Shown: piece by piece, positions 10,521 through 21,060 of the stretch
How the letters are laid out: every line of letters begins with the position of its first letter
Numbering within the stretch: the first letter of the stretch is position 1
NCBI GenBank assembly: GCA_023213395.1
Contig: CM041465.1
Span: 15,934,001 to 15,998,000 of the forward strand
Direction of reading: 5' to 3'
DNA length: 64,000 nucleotides
Source of the DNA: Cycas panzhihuaensis
Taxonomy: Eukaryota; Cycadophyta
Made by a program: the position numbers and the translations under genes
Notes under the pieces: generated by a model
What the model saw: the letters and a program-made list of their open reading frames with translations, nothing else
Databases searched by the model: none
Told to the model about the DNA's origin: nothing

Positions 10521-12110
10521 CCAGTTTATATAATTCTCTATTTATTAATTGATACGGTTCTGCTTGTCTGATGAAATTCTATTGTTCTGTATGGTCCAAT
10601 TCTATTGGCACTTCCCTGGTCACTAAGTACTCTGGTATTCCCTCATACTAGTCTGTTGGAACTACCTCTATGCTAAATAATGCTGCATCTGGAAAGTCAT
10701 CTGGTACTCTTGTAGATTTTTCCTTGTTCAAGATTCCTGACAACTGATCAGGTATAATATGGGCTTTCCCAAGTTTCACGATGATTTTAAAAGAAAACTA
10801 CTAAAATAGCATTAGCCATCTATTGATTCACCCTCTCATTATTGGTTTGTTTACTAGATACATCAATGCTTGATGGTCCATGAAGAACAAGAATGGATTT
10901 GCTAATAAATAGTATCGAAACTTCTACAATGCATACACCATCTTGAGCACTTCTCTCTCTATCGTGGTATAATTTTGTTCTACCTTTGTGAGTTTTCAAC
11001 TTGCAAAATATATGAGATGGTCCATCTTGTCATCACTGGGTTGGGCCAATACACATCCAGTAGCATATTGTGAAGCATCCATGTGTACATGGAAGGTTTG
11101 CTTCTAATCAAAAAATCACAGTATGGGTGCTGATATGATGGCTCGTTTTAATGCTTCAAATGCTTGTTGTTCTTTTTCCATCCATTCCCATTCAATATTC
11201 TTTTTTAACAATTCCTCCAGGGGTCCCGATATGTATGCATATCCCTTGATGAATTTTCTATAATATCCATTTAAACTCAAGAAACCTTTCAATTGTCTCC
11301 TTATGAGTGGTGTAGGAAAGTATAAAATTACAGATACTTTGGCCGGATCTATCAACAATCCCTCCTTGCCGAAGATGTATCCCAACAGATTTCTGAAGGG
11401 TACCAAAAAGGTATGTTTCTCTAGGTTTAAACATAATTTATTCTCTCAACATGTCTATAACATTTCCCTAAAGTTTTCCATATGATCTTTCATCAATCTG
11501 TATAATGTCCAATCATCTAAGAATACTGCCACTCTTTCCCCAATAAATTTTTGAAATATATTGATCACGATCCTCTAGAATGTGGTCGGTGCATTTGTAA
11601 GACCAGATGGCATTACTTTGTAGGTGTAAGTTTCCCATTCTATCATGAATGTGGTCTTTGCTTGGTTCTCTGGGGCAATCTGCACTTGATTGTACCACTA
11701 AATCTGTCAGTGAAGGAATATATCTCATTTTCTCCCACTGCTTCCAAAATGTCTTCTGTAAATGGTAACGGAAAGGGATCCTTCTTCGTTACCTTATTTA
11801 ATTGTCTGTAATCCACACAGACATGTATCTTCCCATTCTTTTTGGGAACTAATACTACAGGGCTCACCTAATTACTGTAGTCAATCTCGTAGATGTGTCC
11901 TGCTTCCAGCATTTTATCTAACTCTACTTTCACCTTTTCCTTATAATACTTAAGATTCATGCGGTATGGTCACTGCTTTATTGGTTTCGCTTCCTTTATC
12001 AAATCAATGTGATGCATTCCTATTTCTGGGGTAATACCTTTTAAGTCTTTATATGACCATGCGAATACGTCACAAAACTCCTCGAATAATTGCTGAGCTT
12101 TTACTACTGT
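10521..12110 (-). pseudogene. Gypsy-1 reverse transcriptase and RNase H
   Basis: N-terminal RT: FEEFCDVFAWSYKDLKGI and IGMHHIDL. Finger/palm: SPVVLVPKKNGK, VCVDYRQLNKVT, KDPFPLPF. The catalytic loop reads AVFLDDW (about 11508-11528), with Phe where Tyr is usual. Next, LLGYIFGKEGLLIDPAKV, the thumb LKGFLSLNGYYRKFIKGY, and RNase H starting at VHMDASQYATGCVLAQ (catalytic Asp, near 11070), TTIEREVLKMVYAL (Glu) and FFMDHQALMYL (Asp). Open parts include 11867-11643 and 11406-11116. Stops and frameshifts separate them. Confidence 0.87.
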
Positions 12111-13300
12111 TTGATTATCCTAATAATTTCTAATCCATATTAGTTTGGGATCCTCTTTACTACTGACATTAATTTCAATAGCTTTTAATTTGGTTACTTC
12201 AATATCCTCCTTATTTCTGGTTTTGTGCCCAGGGGTATCTTCTATTTTTCTTTCTCTAATGTTAATTTCTGTGAATTCTGTAGGGTAATTCAAGATTTTT
12301 TCTTCCTCACCATATGCTGATTCTTCTTCCTCTTTATTTATAATTCCTTGTTCTAAATTCATGCTCATTCTTCTAATATTCTTCAAGATTCTATCTATAT
12401 TTTTGTCTTCTAATGCATGCATAAAGGTTTTTATAAAGGATTCCTTCAGATTTCCCCAAGTCACATCTAGGCTTTATTCCCTTCCTAAGAACCAATCCTT
12501 TACTACCTATCCCAGGGTGTGGTAAAAGTAGGTAGGCTAGATCTTCTTAGGTATACTTAGGGATGTCCATTTTTGTTTATATTTCTGTATGTGCTCACTA
12601 GAGTTTTGGCCTACATGGAATAACGGGATGTCTAAATGTTTTGGATAATCGAATCAAAGTCGAAACGTTGCTTGTAACTCCTTCCAATTGTGGAGAGTGG
12701 CTTGATGGGCTAAGTACCAATACCAAGTCATTCCCCGTAAGGTAAATACTAGGTCTTTTTGCCACTAATTTTTATCCTAATTTCCGTGCTCCATCCAATA
12801 TTCAATGCAATGAGTTAAATGAGTAGTCCCATATAATTGTTCTCCATAGAAAGGCTTGACATGATTCCCAATATAAGTTTCAAAGTTTATTTCCTTTGGG
12901 ATAGTTACCCTATTGCCCAGACCAAAGTCTTTAGAAGTATTTACTACTGATTCTCCTTCCATTCCCTTAGTTTTTGCACCAATCGTTGGAAGGGACCGGT
13001 TGTTGGATGGGTATACCTCTAAAGAATATAAGGAAGGAATGTTACTTCCTTCCCTGGGTTGTAATAAAGGGGGGGATAGGGAATCTACCTTACGACCCAC
13101 ACCTAAGGTAGAAGGGAGGTTAAGATTACTACTAGCTACTATAGGACTATAAAAAATACTAAGCCTACTAGGGGGGTTTTGGTCTAGGTTTACGTTATCC
13201 ACTAAGCTATCATTAGTCATTATATATTCCAAAGAATCTGAATTAACATTAATGTTTCTAATTACACATTTAGACAATAAGTTACATCTATGAGAGGAAG
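12111..13300 (-). pseudogene. Gypsy-1 linker with a second gag-like domain between protease and RT
   Basis: From 13277 down, a Ser/Pro/Asn-rich linker (open 13277-12777) leads into a stretch that resembles the Retrotrans_gag fold: PFYGEQLYGTTHLTHCIEYW, KDLVFTLRGMTWYWYLAH, LHNWKELQATF, NSSEHIQKYKQKWTSLSIP, then VTWGNLKESFIKTF. The W-[KE]-x-L-x-x-F and E-x-I-x-x-Y-x-x-[KR]-W spacing is what gag domains show. An acidic region (12464-12120) follows and runs into the RT N-terminus in the same direction. The element's main gag, with zinc knuckles, lies upstream at 14000-16171, so this is an extra copy or a relative. Five or so stops. Domain identity is inferred from pattern only. Confidence 0.5.
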
Positions 13301-13399
13301 AATTTACTTCATAGGCATCTTACAACCAATAATCCACAAATATCATTCCATTTTTTTCATCTGAAGAGTTATATATTTCCCCAAAATAAGTTCATTTGC

Positions 13400-14010
13400 C
13401 TTCTTAACAATCGATTAGCTTGGTAGGCTCCTTAGTCATATGGCAAAGATTCTCTTCATCGAAGGAAGAGGCCGTTGTTTCACTTACGACAGTCATACTG
13501 GATCCTTCATTCGGTATCATCTCAATGGAGTTTCTTCCCAACATTGGTAATACCACTTTGTTTCCATCATCTGATAAAGTGAAGGTCACGTTCTTCCAGT
13601 TTTGGAGACACTGGGTCTTGTATAGCTAGCACCTCCCTAATAATGTTGGATAGGGTGTTGCACCCTTTTATGTTTCTATTATTGTAAAGTCAATTTTTAC
13701 GACAATCCCTGCTACATCCACTTTGATGTCAGCCAACCTCCCCACATGTCACATTAATAATTCGTTGTCCAATTTTAATGAATATATTGTTGCCTCTAGT
13801 TTCAGGCTTCCCAATTTCTACCATATTGAAGTAGGTAGTACATTTACGGCTGTGCCCCCATCAACAATCACTTTCAGGAATGTTTCTCCCAATACCATCA
13901 TGGTTACTATGGGATCCATGTCAAATGACGGCATCACTTTCTTTAAACTCATGGTGATTCTTCATTGTAATATCCCTCATTTAATCCAATCAATTACTTA
14001 GCATAGAGGA
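13400..14010 (-). pseudogene. Gypsy-1 aspartic protease
   Basis: Cleaves the Gag-Pol polyprotein. From about 13890 down, the active-site region reads VIVDGGTAVNVLPTSIW (DGG in place of DTG/DSG, with the VNVLP block typical of plant gypsy elements), followed by GRLADIKVDVAG and the second conserved block TPYPTLLGRC. The frame then continues as WKNVTFTLSDDGNKV into the linker. Stops at about three sites. It lies after the zinc knuckles and before the second gag-like domain. Confidence 0.75.
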
Positions 14011-16171
14011 ATAGTTAATTGCAACTGTTTTACTAGATTTTCCATTAGCAACAACATTCTTGGAATGTCTTCGGCTAGTAATCCTTTGAATAGTTCCTCC
14101 ATCTATACCATTTGAGGCTGTATTTTCGGCTCTTCTAGTACCTTATCTTTCTCCTTTTCCTTATTCTTTCTTATATATACATATTTAGTTTCTGGCTTCC
14201 CCATTGGTAATGCACTCTCTTCTTGAGCTAAGTCTTCTAACACTTGTTTCACTTGTTTAAATTGATTCATTTCTATCTGTGGATTCAGATATCCTTCATC
14301 TTCTTTCTCCTTTTGTTTCTTTTGGAGTTTTACATTTTTACTCTTCAGTATGATTGTCATGAGATTGGTAGCTTTAGCTTTTCCCTTACAATCTTCTGTT
14401 TTTCGCTCACTTGGTCCACAGTTATTACATACGAATGGTTTTTATTTATATTCCTGTTTGGTTAGGCATTCAGATTTCCAATGCCCGAATTGTAAGCATA
14501 TGAGACATCTTCCCATTGGTTGTTTCTTCCTTAAGGGCTCCTATGTACTCTTCATTGTATATATATTCTGAGGTGGGTTGCCTCCCCTTCCTCTACCTCA
14601 TCCTCTATATGATTTTCCTCTTAGGTTGTAGAAACAATCTTTTGTCATATGCTTATCCACATCGCATATGTGGCACCATTTGTCCATTTGGTGCAATGCA
14701 CTATTCTTTAGATTGAGTTCACTTTATTTAGTTGTGTGTGAACTTTCTTCACAGATGTGGTACTATTTTGCCACTCTGCCTTCGTGATCATTTTTCTTCT
14801 TTGTTGCTTCCTCTTCTCTATTATTTCTTATTTTTAGTCTTGTCACTTCCTTTCTTAGGGCTTCTAATTCTGATTCCTCTTCTGCTACTCCCACCTGGTA
14901 GAAGGGTTGATTATACTGGTGTTGTTTGATTTTCCTGATCTCTTCTTGTAATCTCAATAGGAGGGAGTCGTGTCCTCTAGCTTATGCATCCATCTCCATC
15001 TCAAAGTCAACTACTAAATCTTGGGTATTCTTAAATGACTTTAGTGGATGTGCATGCATCATAGCTCTCAGTTTCTCATTCAGTCCTCTGACAAAATAAT
15101 TTTTCATATTATGGTGTGTTACCGTTTCATTGATCATATTGGCCGCAATGATTTTCATTCTACTGATATAAGTTAATACTAATTCTCTGGGCCTTTGTTT
15201 AATTTCCCTAAGGGTAATTTCCACCGCTTCATTGCTTCAAAATTTCTAAAATCTTTCCTCAAAGAATTTCTTTATTTTTGCCCATGAATATTTCTTATCC
15301 AACTCTTTGTACTAGGTCGATGGTACTCCCCTTAATGTACAAGCGAATCTGGCTTTTATTTCATCTTTGTCTGTAATCTTCTTCACGTTGATTAGATTTT
15401 GAAAGAGATATACATGTTTGGTTGCATCTTAAGTGTTGTTGAAAATCAACTTCCAAAAATCTCTATAATCTTCTATCCTAGGAGATTGTACCGATGTCCC
15501 ACCTGGTGGTGATTCTTCCCCTTTCTCCTCCTCACTAGATTTTATCTCCTTCCCTTCACTCTTCTTTTCTGGAGATGTGCTTGGAGTGATTACGGTAATA
15601 TTATCTTTCCCAAATAATGGATTCTTAAATGGGATTTTAAGATGTATAGGTTCTATACACCTGGCACTTGTATTATTAATGGTGGCACTGTTATATATGA
15701 CTGATCAGACCCCTTGTCTGATGAATCCTCAAAAAGCTACCTTGTTAGCTTATTTTTCCAATATGCCAAGGGACCTTCCTCCACCTTTTGCTTACTATCA
15801 CTTAGGTCCTTCAGAGTGTCTTCCACAGGTATATTTTCATCCTTTGTTAAAGTGTCTTTATGTTCTTCGTCCACTTTTGATTTTTCTTCATATTCTAGGC
15901 TAAACAGGTCATCCTTGATTGGGGCTAGTGTTAGTACCATTCATTCGCCATTATTTCCCTCTCCTTATTTCTGATGTGTCTCAGCTCCACTTGCCTCAGA
16001 TTCTTCAATGGACTGTCCCTTAGTCTCATTATTTTACGAATTTAATCTCCTTGCCCTTCTCAGTTTTGACTTTTTTGACCATCGTAATGCCCTTTGTCTG
16101 TTTGTTTCTTTTCCTTTAGGTAAAGTATCCTTTTATGGCTCTTCCACCTTTGAAGGCCTTTTAGGTGGCAT
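14011..16171 (-). pseudogene. Gypsy-1 gag with two CCHC zinc knuckles
   Basis: Structural capsid/nucleocapsid protein. The start is set at the ATG at 16171 (MPPKRPSKVEEP), about 120 bp after the PBS-like site, because the same frame type continues through Lys/Arg-rich then Asp/Glu-rich N-terminal sequence. The gag core runs about 15480-14980: IEDYRDFWKLIF, KKYSWAKIKKFFEERF, TLREIKQRPRELVLTYISRM, NYFVRGLNEKLRAMM. A coiled coil follows (EALRKEVTRLKIR, near 14860). Zinc knuckles: CHICDVDKHMTKDC (about 14640-14690) and CLICLQFGHWKSEC (about 14465-14510), both CX2CX4HX4C. Stops and frameshifts throughout; the open part 15224-14982 holds the best core. Confidence 0.8.
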
Positions 16172-16290
16172 TGGAAGGTCCCCTGGCTGTCGGAGGCTTA
16201 GTTATGGCCTACCGTCATGATGACAGCCAAGGTCCTCTATCCTTTACACATTCCTCCTTTTGAAACTCATGGGCTCTATCCCTCCTTAAT

Positions 16291-16310
16291 GGATGTAGGC
16301 AACAGAACCA
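16291..16310 (-). promoter_or_regulatory. Gypsy-1 primer-binding-site-like sequence
   Basis: Minus-strand TGGTTCTGTTGCCTACATCC one base after the 5' LTR end. The TGG start fits a tRNA CCA end. It resembles the TGGCGCCGTTGCC type seen in some plant gypsy elements with C-to-T changes, but the tRNA is not assigned. Confidence 0.45.
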
Positions 16311-16311
16311 A

Positions 16312-17154
16312 TGTTGACTTATAGATTTCACATCCCTTATGAGATTAATACACTTGTCAAGGTTACATAGGTTATAGTCTAGTTTAGGACACAATCAACA
16401 TTATCATCCACATAGTTCACACAAATTTATTAACATTTCTACATGATTACAGCACAATGGCACACAGCGGTACAAAGATCAGTACATATTCTAAATTCAA
16501 TCTTTACAAACACAGAGAATCCATAATTTCCACGCAACTCTTATTTTATTAAGCAATAAGTTCTTTTACACAAGGTGCTGGAATGCATTCCCTATGCATT
16601 CCAGCCTCATACATTCACTATGTCACATGTGTACATAGGAGGTACCCATCAAAATACACGGCTTAGGCTGTTGTCATATGTACTGGTCTCCATACCAATG
16701 CGTACTGGAATACTTGGCTCTCACCCTAACCGAATGGTCTTTGGGAAGCCTCATAAATACGCTCATTTGGTGTCCTTTGGCTGAAGAGTTATGACTGTCT
16801 GTCATAACCATACCTTTTCAGTTAAGCGTAACTCTTCCTAACCATTGGTTAGTTCCCTTAATTAACTATCTTATCTGGTCCGTACATCTATATGTATATC
16901 TGATGTCATCTCAGGCTTCCTTCTATCCAGTCTTCTTATGTGTGCCATTTTTATTTGCTTGCATTTTGCCTAGAGGTACATATCTATGTTGCATACCTTT
17001 ACCAAGTACGCACCTATCATACGTACCCAGAATGCTGAACTCTTCACTTCTTACTGTATGCGTACCTTCATACGATCTGTACCTATATAATCCAAGGATA
17101 CCTAGCCTCTCTCTGGTCTACCCATAGCCCAGTGTGTCATAATATGCTCCAACA
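16312..17154 (-). repeat. Gypsy-1 5' LTR
   Basis: 843 bp, the same length as the copy at 6543-7385. Plus-strand bounds TGTTGACTTATAGA and TGCTCCAACA, so the ends form a short inverted repeat TGTTGG/CCAACA. Differences from the other copy are scattered substitutions, many of them transitions. Confidence 0.88.
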
Positions 17155-17159
17155 CCCGA

Positions 17160-17167
17160 CGCCTTCA
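17160..17167 (+). repeat. Copia-B 5' LTR, last 8 bp
   Basis: CGCCTTCA corresponds to TGTCTTCA at the end of the 3' LTR (38882-38889). It was separated from the rest of the LTR by Gypsy-1. Confidence 0.8.
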
Positions 17168-17169
17168 TT

Positions 17170-17181
17170 TGGTATCAGAGC
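17170..17181 (+). promoter_or_regulatory. Copia-B primer-binding site (initiator Met-tRNA)
   Basis: TGGTATCAGAGC, two bases after the LTR end, is the standard plant copia site complementary to the 3' end of initiator methionine tRNA. Confidence 0.88.
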
Positions 17182-17184
17182 ACC

Positions 17185-17583
17185 AACAACACTAACACAT
17201 CTCAAGATTCATTTAACTACCCTTTATTCCATTAAAGTATCCTCAAGTGATCTCATTTGATTGACTATGTCTTGCACCTTTATCATAAAGTTAGTTACAT
17301 ATTCGTTTAGTATCATCCTAAGATTTTCAAACTTACTTCCTAGGGTTTATAGTTTTGATGAGGCAAACCTTTCATAGATTAATTGTAAAGTGTCCCGAGC
17401 CTCTTTAAAAGTCATTGATTTACTAACTCTTGGAAATATGTGGTCTTTAAGTAAATAGAATATCAATGCAAGTGCTCCATTATCTTTCTTTACATTTGCT
17501 TTGTAGGCTAGCTTCTTAGGATCTGCTAGGTTTTGCCTAATTCAGTGTACTATGTTCTCACAATATCCCACATTTCATTAGTT
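17185..17583 (-). pseudogene. Inverted copia gag fragment fused to the Copia-B PBS
   Basis: Minus-strand gag piece of the Copia-B/C family. Read downward from 17583, it matches the Copia-B gag at about 34395-34800 in order: the AATGTGGGATATTG block, the KENVKK-like region, FENLR-like, VTNFMIKVQDIVNQM-like, and the end near GATGTGTTAGTGTTGTT. Its 3' end touches the Copia-B PBS within a few bases. Copia-B also has a forward gag, so this is an inverted duplicate, not a simple inversion. Copia-C is inserted at its other end (TSD ATATT, 17584-17588). Several frame breaks. Confidence 0.75.
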
Positions 17584-17588
17584 ATATT

Positions 17589-17924
17589 TGATGGAGCCGG
17601 AGGAGCAGAGCAGGACATCACGACGTTCTCATCTTGAGTACAACGGCAATTTCCAATAGAGTGGCGGTGTTAATAAACACCAGGGAGGTATTCCCAACCC
17701 TTAAATAGAGAATTTGGGGAGGCGTCGGGCGCCATCACCCTAGCTGCACAACAATTAAGGTTAGTTTGAAAAAATATTAAAAATAAATAATGGTGATACG
17801 TACCTCACATGAGTGGTCGGTCCGAGCGGCTATTAAACGGCTCAAGGTGCCCTAGGGGCCCTCAAAGGCGGCTTTGAGGGGCCCTAAGCGCTCTAGTGCA
17901 TATACATTGGGATTATTCCCAACA
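17589..17924 (-). repeat. Copia-C 3' LTR
   Basis: Plus-strand bounds TGATGGAGCC and TTCCCAACA. Just right of it, the minus strand has the purine tract ATGGGGGAGAA (about 17925-17936). Contains a GC-rich stem-loop with 15-bp arms and one mismatch (17853-17867 with 17872-17886, loop of four). Confidence 0.92.
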
Positions 17925-17925
17925 T

Positions 17926-18420
17926 TCTCCCCCATAAGCCCAATGTGTATGACTCCTAAATCATCTCTGAATTTCTCAAACTTGATTTTTCCCAAGGCCT
18001 TTGTAAAAATATCTGCTGTTTGATCTTCGGTGCTACAATAAGTCAACTCTATCTCTTCTGCTTATACAAGTTCCTGAATGAAGTGGTATTGAGTTTCAAT
18101 GTGCTTTGTTCTGCCGTGGAATACTGGATTTTTTGTCATTTGAATAGCACTCTGATTGTCACACCAAATTTTAGTGGGACCTTTTTAATTTGAAAATCCT
18201 GTAAGAGTCTTCTTAACCAGATTGATTCACAGGCTCCTAACACTGCGGCTTTATATTCTGCTTCAGCTGTAGATAAGGAAACGGTATTTTGTTTCTTTGT
18301 ACTCCAAGCTACTGCTGCTGATCCCATACTAAATGCATAACCGGAAGTAGATTTTCTATCATCAATATCCCCACCTAATCAATCAGTATAACCGATTAAT
18401 CAAACTCGGATGTAGGTTTG
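17926..18420 (-). pseudogene. Copia-C RNase H
   Basis: Removes the RNA strand of RNA-DNA hybrids. From about 18360 down: GSAAVAWSTKKQNTVSLSTA, EAEYKAAVLGACESIWLRRL, then a frameshift near 18190. The end is [20 protein letters not shown] (18046) and [13 protein letters not shown], with MGENVG running into the LTR. The region between 18420 and 18600, where YRQ-IGSL-Y and the first acidic motif belong, is frameshifted. A frame runs on into the LTR to 17852, but the natural end is probably before it. Confidence 0.82.
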
Positions 18421-19740
18421 TAGTATAATCCAAAGTCCAAGTCCCTTTAAGGTATCGAGGATTCTTTTAGCGACTTGCCGAGGAGATATCTTTGGATCCT
18501 CGTGATAAATCTAGATACAACACTTACTAATATGTTATATCGGTTCGAGTAGAGGTTAAATAAAGTAGGCTACCAATCGCTTGTCTATAGTGAGTGGGAT
18601 CAATGAAGTTGAGTCATCTGTCTTAGAGTTTAATTCCAATTTCTGCTGGTATTGATAATGGTTTACAATTTGTTATATTAAATCTTTGTAGAAGGTCTAA
18701 TATATATTTAAGTTGAGATATAAATATTCCTTGTTTATCTTGCCACACTTCCAATCCTAGGAAGTAGTGCATAAGACCTAAGTCTGTCATTTCAAATTCC
18801 TTACACATTGCTTCTTTAAATTGACTTAAAAGTTGGGAGTCATTTCCGGTATAAATTAAGTCGTCTACGTAAAGTCCTACGATCAATATCGAATTTCCTT
18901 TAATTTTGGTGTATAGGTTTGGATCTGCTTGAGATCTTTCAAACCCTTGATCTTTAAGATATATGTCTATACGGGAATACCAAGCCCTAGGTGCTTGTTT
19001 TAGACCATATAATGCTTTCTTTAACTTGTACACTTTGTTTTCTTCCCCCCTGACTTCAAAACCGAGGGGTTGAGAGACATAGATATCTTCTTGGATATAA
19101 CCATTTAAGAAAGCACTTTTTACATCCATTTGATAAACAGGCCAACCCATTTGGGCGGCTAAACTTATTATCATGCGAACTGACTCCATCCTAGCAACTG
19201 GGGCAAATGTTTCAGTATAGTCTATGCCTTCTCTTTGGGTATATCCTTTGGTAACTAAACGAGCTTTATATTTATCAATTGATCCATCAGAGTGGAACTT
19301 AGTCTTATAAACCTATTTGGTTCCAATGACTTTCTTTCTTGGTGGTAAGTCTACAAGTTCCCAAGTGTCATTTTTAATGATAGATTTATATTCCTCTTGC
19401 ATGGCTTTTTGCCAGCCCTCATGTTGATTAGCCTCACCAAAGGTTTGAGGCTTATGACTTTCAAGTAACTTACTCATTAGAGCAAAGTTAACTTTGTGTG
19501 AACGTGTAGATCTTCGATTGTTATCCAATATATTTCCTAAGTCATGATTGCATTGAACCCATTTGGGTAGAGGTTGTGATGGTGGTTGAGGTGATGTTGT
19601 TTCCCTAGTAGTTTCTGGAGAGTTTCTCCACATAGGAGGCACATATTTGGATGTATTTGATGCATTAAACTTAATAGTAATGTCCTTTTGTTGTTCGTGA
19701 TTATTTTGATAGTAGGTGTCTTCTTAAAATTTGACATCCC
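18421..19740 (-). pseudogene. Copia-C reverse transcriptase (core intact 19189-18623)
   Basis: Copies element RNA into DNA. The long open stretch 19189-18623 carries [36 protein letters not shown], the catalytic [12 protein letters not shown] and [16 protein letters not shown], with no stop. Upstream (19642-19313) lies the N-terminal part FGEANQHEGWQKAMQEEYKS and NDTWELVDLPPRKKVIGTK, separated from the core by a stop at about 19313. This is the most intact RT in the window. The downstream RNase H is frame-broken, so the element is not coding-competent as it stands. Confidence 0.9.
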
Positions 19741-20480
19741 TACTTAGTATAACTTTTCAGGATTTGGGATCATAAACTTTATAAGATTTTGATGATTCAA
19801 TATATCTAATAAAGATACATTTTACACTATGATCATCTAATTTGGTTCTCCTTTGGTCAGGGATGTGGGCATAGGCTAAAATGACCAAATACCTTAAGGT
19901 GACGAATACTAGGTTTATAACTTTGTCCATGCTTCTTCCGTGTCTTCCCCTAACCGCTTTTGTGGAACATCGATTAAGTAAGTAGGCTGCGGTATGGACC
20001 TTGTTCAAAATTCATGGCCTAAGTTTTTATCTTTAAGCATACAACGTGCCATTTCTACGATAGTTCTGTCTTTCCTTTCAGCCACACCATTTTGTTGTGA
20101 GGTGTAGGGGTTGGTATGTTGTCGCCTAATCCCATGTTGGATACAATAATCCTTGAAGATATTAGAGGTAAATTCTCCCCATTATCGATCTTAAGGAGAG
20201 GATATGATATCCACTTTGGCGCTCAACGAAGGTTTTGAAGTCGACAAAGTGGTCAAAAGCATCGATTTGTATTTGAGAAAGAACACCCAAGTCTTTCTTG
20301 TAAAGTCATCAATAAATGTAAGGAAATATTTGGCACCGCCATGAGGGAGTGGCCATTGGGCCACAAATATCTGTGTATACGAGTTGAAGAGGCGGATGCC
20401 CGATGGCTATAGTCTGAAAACTTTCTATGATGTTTTCCAAGAAGGCATCCCTCACACAACTCTTTGTTAACATCAATAGG
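19741..20480 (-). pseudogene. Copia-C integrase
   Basis: Zinc-finger remnant ELCEGCLLGKHHRKF near 20450, followed by a frameshift around 20390-20310. The core then shows YTDICGPMA (first Asp, 20355-20400, in the alternate frame), a frame-broken middle, and the C-terminal part TAAYLLNRCSTKAV and RRTKLDDHSVKCIFI (20008-19757). The second Asp and the Glu fall in the broken stretch (20060-20250). At least three frameshifts. Confidence 0.8.
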
Positions 20481-21060
20481 GGGTAAGCCATTAACCATAT
20501 CTAATCTTTTCATAATGGCTAAACTGGTATAATTAAGGTGACCAAAACGTCGATGCCATAGGTCACTATCCATAGTAGTTATGGTTCTAAGGGCATATGT
20601 ATTTGAGGGGGTGATAGTAAGTTTAAATAAACGATCTTTAGTCATGATACCCCTAGCAACAATAGCTTCATTTTGTCGTTTGTCTTTGATGACACATTCA
20701 CCGTTGTCAAAAATTATTTTATAGTCTTGTCCCATCATCATCTCTCCGATAGTAAGTTTTTCCTTAAAGTAGGGACATATAGAACATCATTTAAATATTT
20801 ATATTCACCACTATCAGTCAATAAGGCAATGTTACCTTTTCTAATCGATTGGTGAGAAGTGTTGTCTCCAAACATAATAGACCCTTTCTTATTTGTATCC
20901 AAAGTTTGAAATAATTGTTCTTTATGGGTCATGTGGGTAGAACAACCAGAATCAATGTACCAACTATCATCCTCTTCTTCTTGGGCTAAAAAACTAGATA
21001 GAAATAACCTATTGTTGATTTTAGATTCTGATGTATTTGGCACATGTCCTCTAGAGGGTG
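20481..21060 (-). pseudogene. Copia-C protease and GAG-pre-integrase domain
   Basis: Protease active site DDSWYIDSGCSTHMT (about 20980-20930) with the intact DSG triad, then SIMFGDNTSHQSIRKGNIAL and YLNDVLYVPTLRKNLLS. A frame break at about 20738 follows. The next frame (20741 down) has QDYKIIFDNGECVIKD, DSDLWHRRFGHLNYTSL and MVNGLPPI, the GAG-pre-integrase block that leads into the integrase zinc finger. Sequence quality here is near-intact, in keeping with a recent insertion. Confidence 0.85.

Larger units (their letters stand above)
6543..17154 (-). mobile_element. Gypsy-1: complete-length Ty3-gypsy element inserted in the Copia-B 5' LTR
   Basis: 10,612 bp with two 843-bp LTRs (6543-7385 and 16312-17154) and perfect 5-bp target repeats CCCGA (6538-6542 and 17155-17159). 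Removing the element and one repeat rejoins the Copia-B LTR end and its primer-binding site. Minus-strand order: PBS-like site, gag, two zinc knuckles, protease, a second gag-like domain, RT, RNase H, integrase, a 61-bp tandem array, a third ORF, 3' LTR. Every gene has stops. The RT-RNase H-integrase order is Ty3-gypsy; I saw no chromodomain after integrase. Confidence 0.88.

Noticed and set aside
13420-13629. Plus-strand frames within 11303-16784
   Set aside because: Antisense shadows of the Gypsy-1 gag-pol; the minus frames carry the recognisable motifs.
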